64,000 nucleotides of DNA from an uncultured Chlorobiaceae bacterium (GCA_903824045.1 CAIJVD010000037.1:62001-126000), one strand, 5' to 3'. Shown: positions 20,486 to 30,560, counted from the first letter of the stretch. The notes: generated by a model from the letters alone, not told the origin. Numbers and translations: made by a program.

Positions 20486-20749
20486 ATGAAAAAGAACCTT
20501 ATCGCAGGTATCGTCGTTTCCCTCGCCATGACCGGCATTTTCGGTGGCGTTTCTTTCGCAGCTGACAACGCAGCAGCTCCTGCAAAGCCAGCAGCAGCAG
20601 CAGAAGCCAAGAAAGAGGTAAAGGCAGAAGCAAAGAAAGACGACAAGAAAGCAGAGAAAAAAGCCGCAAAGAAAGTTGCAAAGAAAGCAGAGAAGAAAGC
20701 TGAAGCCAAGAAGGAAGCAGCACCTGCAGCAGCACCTGCAGCAAAATAA
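20486..20749 (+). CDS. Small secreted Lys/Ala-rich low-complexity protein (copy 2, tandem paralog)
   Basis: Signal peptide MKKNLIAGIVVSLAMTGIFGGVSFA nearly matches copy 1; Lys/Ala/Glu-rich mature region. Confidence 0.8.
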   Translation: MKKNLIAGIVVSLAMTGIFGGVSFAADNAAAPAKPAAAAEAKKEVKAEAKKDDKKAEKKAAKKVAKKAEKKAEAKKEAAPAAAPAAK

Positions 20750-20797
20750 GCAATGAACTCCCGCTGATTTCGGTCAGCAGTTCGTTTGTTTTTGAAA
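20735..20797 (+). repeat. 63-nt direct repeat, copy 2
   Basis: Identical to 20201-20263. Confidence 0.9.
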
Positions 20798-20823
20798 AGC
20801 CCCTTCATCCGGAGGGGCTTTTT
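20795..20823 (+). terminator. Intrinsic terminator after copy 2
   Basis: AAAAGCCCC-TTCATCCG-GAGGGGCTTTTT. Confidence 0.8.
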
Positions 20824-20955
20824 CTATTCTCCGGTTTGTTTGTCGGAAATGAAGTGACGAAATAAAAGGCTATATTTTCCTGTAGGTGTCCCCCCTCCGT
20901 ATTGACTATCTGGCATGCTCTTCAGTCAAACTATCATAAGGGGAGGTTAAAAGCC

Positions 20956-21378
20956 ATGAAAAAACAAACAGGTCTCTGGATCGATCACAAGGAAGCACTT
21001 TTTGTCTTCATTGAGGGCGAAAGCGCGCGGGTACATCGTTTGGAGTCGGGCGCTGAAAGCCATTTCAGGCCATCAGGTGGCTGGAAAGCCGGCGGGACAT
21101 CCGTCGCGCAGTCGGTCTCGAATGAGCAGACCGCTGATGAAAGCCGCAAGCACCAGTACCATGCATTTTACAAGAAGGTAATCGCCGAACTTGCTGATTC
21201 CGACGCTATTGCCATTTTCGGCCCCGGCGAAGCCAAGATTGAGCTCTCCAGCGAAATCGGCAAATCAGGCACACTGCACGAGCGGGTCGTTGCCCTTGAG
21301 CCCAGCGACCGCCTGACCCAAAACCAGATCGTTGCCAAGGTAAAATCGTTTTTCGCGGAGCATCCCCGCCGTAAGTAG
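20956..21378 (+). CDS. Conserved hypothetical protein, about 140 aa, possibly eRF1-like fold
   Basis: GGGGAGG RBS before ATG at 20956; MKKQTGLWIDHKEALFVFI...IAIFGPGEAKIELSSEI; fold assignment is a weak impression only. Confidence 0.6.
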   Translation: MKKQTGLWIDHKEALFVFIEGESARVHRLESGAESHFRPSGGWKAGGTSVAQSVSNEQTADESRKHQYHAFYKKVIAELADSDAIAIFGPGEAKIELSSEIGKSGTLHERVVALEPSDRLTQNQIVAKVKSFFAEHPRRK

Positions 21379-21790
21379 TCAGGGGATAACGTTCACAACT
21401 ACGGTAACGACCGTGAACGGCGCGTCGTAAATGCGAAGGGAATGGTTGTTAGTATCTCTCCTGCCAGAAGGAAGGGAAGGGGACGTTCAGCGTTCACAAC
21501 TAATTCAACTAAGTGATTATAGCGCGCTTTAAAAGCAATGGGTATGCGGCGGGCTGCCATCATTCAGCCCAGAACCTCTCGCGGCTTAAAGAAAGATGGC
21601 CTCTTCTGTCAGGCTCCGATTCATAGGGGGCCATGAATCTTTTACATTTTTTCCCCGTTAATACTTATAATAGGTTGAACTAAGCGCTTGCAGCCATTTG
21701 CGATGCGTGTTGATATTGTACGAACAGAGCGTTACGGGGGCGGTGCCGCATGTGTGTGGCGGAATGGAGCTGATAGTCGAAGGTTCCCGA

Positions 21791-23140
21791 ATGTTCAATA
21801 CTGAATGCATGGAAATACTTTTTCTTTTTTTGCTGATCATCATCAACGGCATGTTTGCCATGTCGGAGATTGCGCTGGTGACGGCAAAACGATCACGCCT
21901 TTCAAAACTTGTTGAGGACGGGGACAAGGCTGCTGAGGTGGCCATGAGGCTTGGTCAGGAGCCTATCCGCTTCCTTTCGGTTATACAGATAGGCATAACC
22001 TCCATCGGTATCCTGAACGGTATTGTTGGTGAGGGAGCGCTTGCCGCTCCACTTGGCGAAAGCTTTATTTCAGCAGGGATGGATCCCAAGATGAGCCATA
22101 TTGCCGCTACGGCGATCGTGGTTCTTTCGATTACCTATGTCACCATCGTCATCGGCGAGCTTGTTCCGAAGCGGCTCGGCCAGTTCAATCCCGAGGGGAT
22201 CGCCCGCACGGTTGCACGCCCCATGCACACCCTCTCCATCATCACCCGCCCGTTTGTCAAGCTGCTTTCGGCCTCGACCGATGCCATTCTGAAGCTCATG
22301 GGCATGAGCCCGCAGGTCATGCCGAGCGTCACGGAGGAGGAGATTCACGCCATGCTTGAGGAGGGCTCAGAGGCGGGCGTTATTGAGCAGCATGAGCACG
22401 AGATGGTGCGCAACGTTTTCCGCCTTGATGACCGGCAACTCGGGACGCTTATGGTGCCGAGGGCGGACATCGTCTACCTCGACGTCTCACGCTCGCTTGA
22501 GGAGAATATCCTGCGGGTGACGGAGTCGGAGCATTCGCGCTTTCCGGTATGCAACGGAGGCCTTCAGTCGCTGCTCGGCGTCGTCAACTCCAAACAGCTG
22601 CTTTCCAAGACGCTAAAGGGTGGCCTTACGGAGTTCACTTCGCAGCTTCAGCCCTGTGTCTATGTTCCGGAAACTCTCACCGGCATGGAGCTGCTCGACC
22701 ACTTCAGGACATCGGGCACCCAGATGGTATTCGTTGTCGATGAGTATGGCGAGATTCAGGGTCTTGTCACCCTGCAGGATCTTCTTGAAGCAGTGACCGG
22801 TGAGTTTGTGCCGCGCAACAGCGAGGACTCCTGGGCCGTGGAGCGCCATGACGGATCCTGGCTGCTCGACGGTCTCATTCCTGTGCCCGAGCTGAAGGAT
22901 ACGCTTGAGCTCAAGGCGGTCCCGGATGAGGACAAAGGCCTCTATCATACCCTCAGCGGCCTGATGATGTGGCTGCTTGGAAGAATGCCCCAGACGGGTG
23001 ATATCATGATTTGGGAGAACTGGAGCCTTGAGATCGTCGACCTTGACGGCCAGCGAATCGACAAGGTGCTTGCGTCGAAGCTTCCGGAAGCGAATGCTCC
23101 GGAATCCACGCCTGCCTCCGACTCTTCCGCCGAGTCGTGA
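21791..23140 (+). CDS. Hemolysin/CNNM-type transporter (DUF21-CBS-CorC/HlyC domains)
   Basis: LLIIINGMFAMSEIALVTAKRSRL DUF21; two CBS regions (TLMVPRADIVYLDVS; FVVDEYGEIQGLVTLQDLLEAVTGE); C-terminal transporter-associated domain. Confidence 0.92.
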   Translation: MFNTECMEILFLFLLIIINGMFAMSEIALVTAKRSRLSKLVEDGDKAAEVAMRLGQEPIRFLSVIQIGITSIGILNGIVGEGALAAPLGESFISAGMDPKMSHIAATAIVVLSITYVTIVIGELVPKRLGQFNPEGIARTVARPMHTLSIITRPFVKLLSASTDAILKLMGMSPQVMPSVTEEEIHAMLEEGSEAGVIEQHEHEMVRNVFRLDDRQLGTLMVPRADIVYLDVSRSLEENILRVTESEHSRFPVCNGGLQSLLGVVNSKQLLSKTLKGGLTEFTSQLQPCVYVPETLTGMELLDHFRTSGTQMVFVVDEYGEIQGLVTLQDLLEAVTGEFVPRNSEDSWAVERHDGSWLLDGLIPVPELKDTLELKAVPDEDKGLYHTLSGLMMWLLGRMPQTGDIMIWENWSLEIVDLDGQRIDKVLASKLPEANAPESTPASDSSAES

Positions 23141-23197
23141 CGATTTACCCGTAACCCCTCCCCAAAGAACAAGCGAACAAGCAACAGGAGCGTGCCG

Positions 23198-23578
23198 ATG
23201 GCCTACAATGAAAAAGAGTGTCTGTTCTGCCGGATAGTGCGTGGAGAGATCCCCGCCACGGTGCTCTACCGAAACGATCATGTTCTGGCATTCCGCGATA
23301 TCACTCCGGTCGCTCCGGCCCATGTGCTCATCATTCCGCTCAAGCATATCTCCTCCCTCAGCACCCTTGCGCCGGAGGATGAAGCGGTTGCAGGCCAGAT
23401 TCTTCTTGCTGCAGGAAAGGTGGCCGAAATTGTCGGCATCAGGGAGTCGGGCTACCGGCTGGTATTCAACTCCGGTACTGACGCGATGCAGAGCGTCTTT
23501 CACATCCACGCCCATCTTATCGGGGGGAAACAGATGGGCTGGCCGCCGTTTCCCGGCACTCCCGCTTCACACGGGTAG
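23198..23578 (+). CDS. HIT family protein
   Basis: CLFCRIVRGEIPATVLYRND...HIHAHLIGGKQMGWPPFPG. Confidence 0.93.
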   Translation: MAYNEKECLFCRIVRGEIPATVLYRNDHVLAFRDITPVAPAHVLIIPLKHISSLSTLAPEDEAVAGQILLAAGKVAEIVGIRESGYRLVFNSGTDAMQSVFHIHAHLIGGKQMGWPPFPGTPASHG

Positions 23579-23764
23579 CCGCATTCAGGCGATATGCCAG
23601 CTCCGTTACGCCCTGTTTTGTTCGTGAAGAGTCGGATTTCGGATAAAAAATGTCTTTTTTATTTCAAAAAGGGCAGTGCTTGAAATTGTTACCGGGAAGC
23701 GCTTGTTCCTGTTAGTGTTAGAAGATTTTGAAGGTTCTCAATCTTTTTGAGGTGAAGCGAAGGT

Positions 23765-24010
23765 ATGCGTTTAAGTGAATTGAAGGTCGGCGACCGGGCG
23801 GAAGTGACGGCAGTAAAAGCGGAGAGCGCCATCCGGCGGCGGATTATGGATATGGGACTGATCAGGGGGACAAGCTTCAAGGTACTGAGGGTTGCCCCGC
23901 TTGGCGATCCGGTTGAGATCTTTTTCAAGGGGCTCTATCTTGCCATGCGTAAAAACGAGGCGGACGGCATTCTGGTGAGAAAGGTCCCCGCAGAGGGGGA
24001 GGGGGCGTGA
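23765..24010 (+). CDS. feoA: Ferrous iron transport protein A
   Basis: SH3-like FeoA: LSELKVGDRAEV...MDMGLIRGTSFKVLRVAPLGDPVEI; adjacent to feoB. Confidence 0.9.
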   Translation: MRLSELKVGDRAEVTAVKAESAIRRRIMDMGLIRGTSFKVLRVAPLGDPVEIFFKGLYLAMRKNEADGILVRKVPAEGEGA

Positions 24011-26148
24011 AGGATATTCGGGAGATCAGGATCGCGCTTGCCGGCAATCCCAACTGCGGGAAGTCCTCGCTTTTCAATGCGTTGACGGGCTCGCACCAGA
24101 AGGTCGGGAATTTCTCCGGTGTAACCGTAGAGAAGCACGAGGGTTATATAGATTTCAAGGGGTACCGGATCACCGTTGTTGATCTTCCGGGGACCTATTC
24201 GCTTGCCCCCTACTCGCCCGAGGAGCTGGTTACACGCCAGTACATCATCGCCGAGCGTCCCGATGTAGTCGTCAACGTTATCGACGGGAGCAACCTCGAG
24301 CGTAACCTCCTGTTGACGACGCAGCTCATGGAGATCGAAGTCGATTTTCTTGTGGCGCTGAACATGATGGACGAAGTCGAGGCGAGCGGGATGGAGATCG
24401 ACATCAAGCAGCTCCAGAAGCTGCTGGGCTGCCACATCATCCCTACCTCCGCCACCAGAAAGAGCGGTCTTGACAGCCTGCTCGACCATGTTGTAAGGGT
24501 TGCGGAGAACGATATATCCATCCGCAAAAACAAGCTCTTCTTTCGCCCCGAACTTGAGGCTTCGGTTGAGGCTATCGCTGCGCTGCTCCGCCACCAGAAG
24601 GAGCTTGAAGCTTACAATCCCCGCTGGCTTGCCATCAAGCTGCTCGAAAACGACAGAGCTATCTATGCCGAGGTGCAGCGCTTTCCGGTCTGGGTGAAGG
24701 TTGAGCTTGCGCTTCAGGAGGCAATCCGTACCGCCGAAAGGCTTTACGATTCCGAGCCTGAAATGCTCATCACCGAAGACCGTCACGCCTTCTGCCGGGG
24801 CGCCGTTAAGGAGTGCGTCCGTCACCCCCAGCTCTCAAGGGCGACGGCGACCGACTACATCGACATGGTTGTGCTGAACCGGGTTTTCGGCCTTCCCTTT
24901 TTTCTCCTGGTGGTCTGGGCCATATTCCATCTGACCTTTACGCTCGGTGCGCCGGTCATGGAGGCGCTTGAGTTTCTCTTCAGCTCGTTTGCCGCCATTA
25001 TCCGGCCGCTCCTGCCCAACGAGCTGCTCCGCTCCATCGTTATCGACGGCATTATCGCCGGCGTGGGTGGCGTGCTGGTTTTTCTGCCCAACATTGTGCT
25101 GCTTTTTATCGGCCTCTCTTTTCTTGAGGCATCAGGCTACATGGCTCGCGCGGCCTTTGTGATCGACCGCATCATGCACCGTTTCGGGCTTCACGGAAAA
25201 TCCTTTATTCCGATGATTACCGGATTCGGCTGCTCGGTTCCGGCGATCATGGCCACAAGGACACTCAAAAGCCCGACGGACAGGCTTGCCACCATCATGA
25301 TCATTCCCTTCATGAGCTGCGGAGCCAAGCTGCCGCTCTATGTGCTGCTGACCGGCGCATTCTTTGCGCCCGCCCTTGCAGCCAACGTCATGTTCGCCAT
25401 CTACATCCTCGGCATTGCCGTCGGTCTCTGGACTGCCCTACTTCTGAAATCGACCATACTGAAAAGCGATTCCGAGCCCTTTGTCATGGAGCTGCCGCCA
25501 TACCGGTGGCCGACACTGCTCTCGGTTCTCTACCAGGCAAAGATGAAGGCGCTCCTCTATGTGAAAAAATCGGGCACGCTCATTCTTGCCGCGGTCGTCA
25601 TTATCTGGGGCGCAAGCAACTATCCGCGTAATCCGAAGGTCGATGCGGCGCGTGCGCTCGAATCGGCGAAGATAGCCTCAAGCTCGCTCGGCTCGGCCGA
25701 AAAAGAGCACAGCCTGAAGGCGCTTGAAATGCGCAGCAAGTCCGAGCAGCTGGAGTACTCGATTGCAGGACGGGCGGGAAAGGTGCTTGAGCCGCTGATC
25801 AGGCCGCTCGGGTTTGACTGGAGGATAGGCATTGCCCTTGTTACCGGACTGGCAACCAAGGAGGTGGTGGTCTCAACGATGGGCACCATCTACTCCATAG
25901 GCCAAAGTGCTTCGGGTGCGCCGGTGGAGCTGAAGTCGATTCTCAGGAACGATCCGGGTTTCAGCCGCGCCACGGCCCTCAGCCTCATGGTCTTCGTGCT
26001 GCTCTATATCCCGTGTGTGGCGGCTATCGGGGTGATGAAGAGAGAGATTGGCGAGTGGCGCCCGGTAGTGATCTACGCACTCTACTCCCTTTCGGTCGCC
26101 TGGCTGCTCTCGTTTGCCGTCTACCGGATTGCCCTCTTCATGCAGTGA
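24007..26148 (+). CDS. feoB: Ferrous iron transport protein B
   Basis: GNPNCGKSSLFNALTG G1; VVDLPGTYSL; GFGCSVPAIMATRTL. Confidence 0.96.
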   Translation: MKDIREIRIALAGNPNCGKSSLFNALTGSHQKVGNFSGVTVEKHEGYIDFKGYRITVVDLPGTYSLAPYSPEELVTRQYIIAERPDVVVNVIDGSNLERNLLLTTQLMEIEVDFLVALNMMDEVEASGMEIDIKQLQKLLGCHIIPTSATRKSGLDSLLDHVVRVAENDISIRKNKLFFRPELEASVEAIAALLRHQKELEAYNPRWLAIKLLENDRAIYAEVQRFPVWVKVELALQEAIRTAERLYDSEPEMLITEDRHAFCRGAVKECVRHPQLSRATATDYIDMVVLNRVFGLPFFLLVVWAIFHLTFTLGAPVMEALEFLFSSFAAIIRPLLPNELLRSIVIDGIIAGVGGVLVFLPNIVLLFIGLSFLEASGYMARAAFVIDRIMHRFGLHGKSFIPMITGFGCSVPAIMATRTLKSPTDRLATIMIIPFMSCGAKLPLYVLLTGAFFAPALAANVMFAIYILGIAVGLWTALLLKSTILKSDSEPFVMELPPYRWPTLLSVLYQAKMKALLYVKKSGTLILAAVVIIWGASNYPRNPKVDAARALESAKIASSSLGSAEKEHSLKALEMRSKSEQLEYSIAGRAGKVLEPLIRPLGFDWRIGIALVTGLATKEVVVSTMGTIYSIGQSASGAPVELKSILRNDPGFSRATALSLMVFVLLYIPCVAAIGVMKREIGEWRPVVIYALYSLSVAWLLSFAVYRIALFMQ

Positions 26149-28546
26149 CTTCAGCCTGCTCCTGGGTGACCGGAGCGGTTACCAGCCCCGACTCCTCGGC
26201 TCTCGTGATGATGTCGTCCACAGGAATATTCATAGGCACAGGCGAGCCGTCTGTCATGGTCAGCTGAACCGCAGGATGAGCTTTCTGGTGGTCGGCCATG
26301 ACAGCCTCCCAGCGCTTTTGTGCGGTCTCGTCGAGCGTGCTCCAGGCAAGACGTCCCCTGCACTTGGGGAATTTCGAGCAGCCGAGCCAGAGCCCCCGTT
26401 TTCCGCTTCTGAGATAGAGCGGAGAGCCGCACTTCGGGCAGGCGATGTCGGTCTGGACCGGTGGGGTTTTGAGCGGTTCGATGTGGCGCTGCTTGTTGAG
26501 GTTGAGCAGCGTGTTGCATTTCGGATAGCTCGAACAGGCAAGGAAAGCTCCGAGTCTTCCTTTGCGAAGCAGCATGTGTCCTTCCTTGCAGGAGGGGCAG
26601 AGCACACCGCTGTCTTTCGGCTTCTCCTTGTTGGTGCTGATCGCCTTGATGTTCTTGCACTTTGGGTAGCATGAGCAACCGAGGAATTTCCCGCTTGCGG
26701 TCCACTTGACGACCATATGGCCCTTGCCGCACTTTTCGCAGGTCACGGTGTCGCTGTTCTGAGGAATTAGCGGGTCGCTCTTGCGGAGGCTGAGCGCCGT
26801 TTCGAGCGGCCGGTAGAAGTTGTCGAGCACCTTCTCATACTCGTCGTCCCCGCTTGCAACCTTGTCGAGCTCATCCTCCATGAAGGCGGTAAAGCCGACG
26901 TCGAAAAGGTCGGGGAAGTTGGCGACCAGAATCAGCGATACATCCTTGCCGAGCTCGGTAGGGATGATCTTTTTCTTTTCGAGCTCCACATAGCGCCGGT
27001 CCTGCAAGGTGGAGAAAATTGAGGCGTAGGTTGACGGCCGTCCTATTCCGTAGTTGTCGAGATCCTTCACCAGCGTCGCCTCGCTGTAGCGTGCCGGCGG
27101 GCGGGTAAAGCTCTGCTTTCTGTCGATATCGCCGAGCAGAAGAGGGTCCTTTACGGCAATCCTCTCCGGCAGCTTGACGGTCTGCTCTTTTTCGACATCG
27201 TCTTTTGTGGAGGTCTGGGCCTCGTAGTCAAGCTCCCTCTGGTCGTCGAAGACCCGCATGAATCCTGGGAAGAGCACCCGGCTTCCGTTTGCCCTGAAGA
27301 GAAAGCGGCCACCCTTCTCCTCGACATCGACCTTGGTCTGCTCAAGCTTTGCTGGCGCCATCATGGATGCAAGAAAACGCTTCCAGATCAGCTCATAGAG
27401 CTTGTTCTGCTCGGCGGAGAGATACTGCTTGACCTTCTCCGGCTTGTTGAAAATCGAGGTCGGGCGGATGGCTTCGTGCGCATCCTGGGAGTTTTTGCCG
27501 GCCTTCGTGGCGCCGCCAAAGCCGATATACTCCTTGCCAAACGTTCCGTCAATATAGCTTCTGGCCTGGGCAATAGCCTCCGAGCCAATGCGGATCGAGT
27601 CGGTTCTCATGTAGGTGATGAGACCTGTCGCTCCCTCAGCGCCCAGCTCGATTCCCTCATAGAGCTGCTGGGCAATGCGCATGGTTTTCTGCGATCCAAA
27701 CCCGAGCTGGTTCGATGCTGCCTGCTGCAGAAGGGAGGTCGTGAAGGGGAGAGGAGGCTTGCGCTGCTGTGTCCTCGGAGCAATCTCCCGGACAGAGTAG
27801 TTGCCGTTTTTGACAAGGGTGGCAATCTCTTCAGCCCGATCCTTGTTGGTAATATCGGGTTTCTCGCCATCAAGGCGCACAAGGCGTGCCCTGAACGACT
27901 CTTTGCCTTCGGTCATGAAATCAGCGGCAATCGTCCAGTACTCCTCAATCTGAAAGCGGTTTATCTCTGCCTCGCGTTCGCAGATGAGCCGGAGCGCGAC
28001 GGACTGAACCCGTCCTGCGGAGAGACCGCGCATGACGACGTTCCACAAAAAGGGGCTGATCTTGTAGCCGACAATCTTGTCGAGTCCCTGGCGGGTCTGC
28101 TGTGAGCGCACGAGGCGGTAGTCGATTTGCCGGGGCTCCTCTATGGCGGCCAGAATGGCGGTTTTGGTGATTTCGTTGAAAAGAACCCGGAATACAGGTT
28201 TTTTTGTAACACCGATCTCGTTCGAGATATGCCAGGCAATTGCCTCACCCTCGCGGTCAGGGTCAGTCGCAATCAGGATTTCGTCAGCTTCAGCCGCCAG
28301 CTTCTTCAGTTGCCGGACAACCTTCTCCTTTCCGGCGATGATTTCATAGCGGGGCTCGTAATGATGGTCGAAATCAAGTCCGATCTCCTTTTTGGGAAGG
28401 TCCTTGATGTGTCCGACCGAGGCAAACACGGTGTAGCTGTCGCCGAGGTATTTATTGATTGTTTTGGCCTTCGAGGGGGATTCGACAACAATAAGGGTTC
28501 TGTTTCTGGCAGATGGTGTTGCTGCTTTTGAAGCTTTTGAAGCCAT
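26138..28546 (-). CDS. topA: DNA topoisomerase I
   Basis: LIVVESPSKAKTINKYLG; ATDPDREGEAIAWHI; LITYMRTDSIRI; C-terminal zinc ribbons. Confidence 0.96.
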   Translation of the reverse strand: MASKASKAATPSARNRTLIVVESPSKAKTINKYLGDSYTVFASVGHIKDLPKKEIGLDFDHHYEPRYEIIAGKEKVVRQLKKLAAEADEILIATDPDREGEAIAWHISNEIGVTKKPVFRVLFNEITKTAILAAIEEPRQIDYRLVRSQQTRQGLDKIVGYKISPFLWNVVMRGLSAGRVQSVALRLICEREAEINRFQIEEYWTIAADFMTEGKESFRARLVRLDGEKPDITNKDRAEEIATLVKNGNYSVREIAPRTQQRKPPLPFTTSLLQQAASNQLGFGSQKTMRIAQQLYEGIELGAEGATGLITYMRTDSIRIGSEAIAQARSYIDGTFGKEYIGFGGATKAGKNSQDAHEAIRPTSIFNKPEKVKQYLSAEQNKLYELIWKRFLASMMAPAKLEQTKVDVEEKGGRFLFRANGSRVLFPGFMRVFDDQRELDYEAQTSTKDDVEKEQTVKLPERIAVKDPLLLGDIDRKQSFTRPPARYSEATLVKDLDNYGIGRPSTYASIFSTLQDRRYVELEKKKIIPTELGKDVSLILVANFPDLFDVGFTAFMEDELDKVASGDDEYEKVLDNFYRPLETALSLRKSDPLIPQNSDTVTCEKCGKGHMVVKWTASGKFLGCSCYPKCKNIKAISTNKEKPKDSGVLCPSCKEGHMLLRKGRLGAFLACSSYPKCNTLLNLNKQRHIEPLKTPPVQTDIACPKCGSPLYLRSGKRGLWLGCSKFPKCRGRLAWSTLDETAQKRWEAVMADHQKAHPAVQLTMTDGSPVPMNIPVDDIITRAEESGLVTAPVTQEQAEVTA

Positions 28547-28850
28547 TGATCAGTCCCTGTTGAAGAGCGTTAGCGGCGGGAGCTATTGCATTATTGTTTC
28601 CCCTCAATACCCCGATTTCGTCAGGAATGGGCAGCGCCGCAGAGTTAAATTTTGAAAAAGATAGGTGTTGCAAATCAAAAAACAAATTATAGCGTCGCTG
28701 TGCGAAGCTTCCCTGCGCTCCCGCACGATCGTTTACCGATTTAAAAACCGGTTCATGAGCGGTTCGGAATAATATATTTTATTATTATTGCTCTAATTGT
28801 GCAATCTACCAAGGAAACACTATGCCACTTTTCAAATGATGCTGCACTCC

Positions 28851-30560
28851 ATGAATCCATTTCGATTTCGTCCGGCTTTTCTCCTTCTGGTGATGTTGCT
28901 GCTCCTTCCTTCACTGCCGGTATTTGCCGCATCCCAGGGTGTTGCTGGACAGACGACGGTACCTCTCCATGTCAGCACGGGCAACGACCAGGGCTATACC
29001 ATCAAGGTGCTCGCCCGACGGACCGACGCAGCCCTTATGATCGATCTTGAATCCATGGCAAGGGCCCTCCGCCTCAGCCTTCACCGGGAGGAGGGGGCGC
29101 TGGTTCTGGAGGAGGCGATCAGCATGTCGGGCACGCTCTGCAAGATTACTGCCGGCAATAACTTTGCGAAGGTAGTCTCAAAGAATCCGGCACAGCAAAA
29201 AAGAGTCATTCAGCTTCAGTCTCTTCCCTCAATGGTGCAGTCAAAACTCTACCTGCCGGTCAATCAGGCCTGCCGCCTCTTTACCGTCTGGCTCGACAGG
29301 GAGGTCGTCTACAACTACTCAACCGGAAGGCTCAGCGCCTGGCTCAAGGGGAAGCATTTCGCTGAATCGGTCGGAGCAATCGGCACTGTTGCCGATCCGG
29401 AAAAGAGCTCGCTGCCGCCGGTTCAGCCCGAAGAGGGGAGCACACTGATCAATGCCGTCCAGGTTGAAAAGCGTGCGAACGGTGCGATCATCAGTTTTTT
29501 GGCTTCGGGTGCACCGGTTCAGGCAACCCTGCAGAAGACCGATCCGGAAGGGAATCTCTATTTCTCTCTTGAAAAAGCCACCTGCGACATCAACGCAATG
29601 TCGAGAATCTACGGCGGCGGTGTTGTCAGGGCAATCACCCCGAAACAGCTTGAAGGGGGGGCCTTGCAGTTTGTCGTATCGCTCGACAACAAGGCGTTCA
29701 TCATCAATTCGGTTGAGTTTCAGCGTGATGCAAAAAATAACCGCTACCAGCTCTACGTCCGCAGCAATGCCGATGTGCAGGAGATCCGCAAAAGGGAGAA
29801 GGCGCAGCAGATCGCCCAGGTCATCAGCCGTGACGTCGAGAAGTGGAAGCTCAACACCATCGTGCTCGATGCCGGTCACGGCGGAAAGGACCCAGGAGCT
29901 ATCGGCGGCAGAGGCACCAGAGAGAAGGATGTTGTTTTGAACATTGTTCACGATCTCGGCACCTTTATCGAGCAGAAATGGCCGGATGTCAATGTTATCT
30001 ATACCCGAAAGGACGATACCTTCATTCCTCTTCATGAGCGCGGCAAAATCGCAAACCGCGGTGGCGGAAAGCTCTTTGTGAGCGTTCACTGCAATGCCAG
30101 CGTGAACAAGGGCGCCCGAGGCTCCGAAGTCTACATTCTCGGAGTGCACAAAACCAAGGATGCTCTGGATGTCGCCATGTTCGAAAACTCGGTCATCAGC
30201 AAGGAGGAGGACTACCAGCAGCAGTACAAGGGCTTTTCGGAAGAGCATCTCATTATGAGCTCCATGGCCCAGAACGCCTTTGCCAAACAGTCTACCTCGC
30301 TTGCCCAGGATATTCTCAGGCCCTCCGAAAAGCCGCAGTCAGTCAATGGCAGGAGTGTTCGCCAGGCCGGATTCATGGTGCTCTGGACCCCCTCAATGCC
30401 GAGTGCGCTGGTCGAAGTCGGATACCTCTCCAATCCTGACGAGGAGAAGATTCTCCGTGACCGCCAGGAGCAGGCCAAGATAGCCTACGGTATTTTCAAG
30501 GGGCTTCAGCTCTATCGCAAGAATTACGAGGCCTCGACCCTTGCGGCAATGGGTCAGTGA
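28851..30560 (+). CDS. N-acetylmuramoyl-L-alanine amidase with AMIN-like N-terminal region
   Basis: IVLDAGHGGKDPGAIG; SVHCNAS; ALVEVGYLSNPDEE; signal peptide at MNPFRFRPAFLLL. Confidence 0.9.
   Translation: MNPFRFRPAFLLLVMLLLLPSLPVFAASQGVAGQTTVPLHVSTGNDQGYTIKVLARRTDAALMIDLESMARALRLSLHREEGALVLEEAISMSGTLCKITAGNNFAKVVSKNPAQQKRVIQLQSLPSMVQSKLYLPVNQACRLFTVWLDREVVYNYSTGRLSAWLKGKHFAESVGAIGTVADPEKSSLPPVQPEEGSTLINAVQVEKRANGAIISFLASGAPVQATLQKTDPEGNLYFSLEKATCDINAMSRIYGGGVVRAITPKQLEGGALQFVVSLDNKAFIINSVEFQRDAKNNRYQLYVRSNADVQEIRKREKAQQIAQVISRDVEKWKLNTIVLDAGHGGKDPGAIGGRGTREKDVVLNIVHDLGTFIEQKWPDVNVIYTRKDDTFIPLHERGKIANRGGGKLFVSVHCNASVNKGARGSEVYILGVHKTKDALDVAMFENSVISKEEDYQQQYKGFSEEHLIMSSMAQNAFAKQSTSLAQDILRPSEKPQSVNGRSVRQAGFMVLWTPSMPSALVEVGYLSNPDEEKILRDRQEQAKIAYGIFKGLQLYRKNYEASTLAAMGQ

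Noticed and set aside
20455-20808. Ala/Phe-rich minus-strand ORF opposite copy 2
   Set aside because: Same complement artefact as for copy 1.
29319-30248. 309-aa minus-strand ORF opposite the amidase gene
   Set aside because: Antisense to the well supported amidase; no independent evidence.
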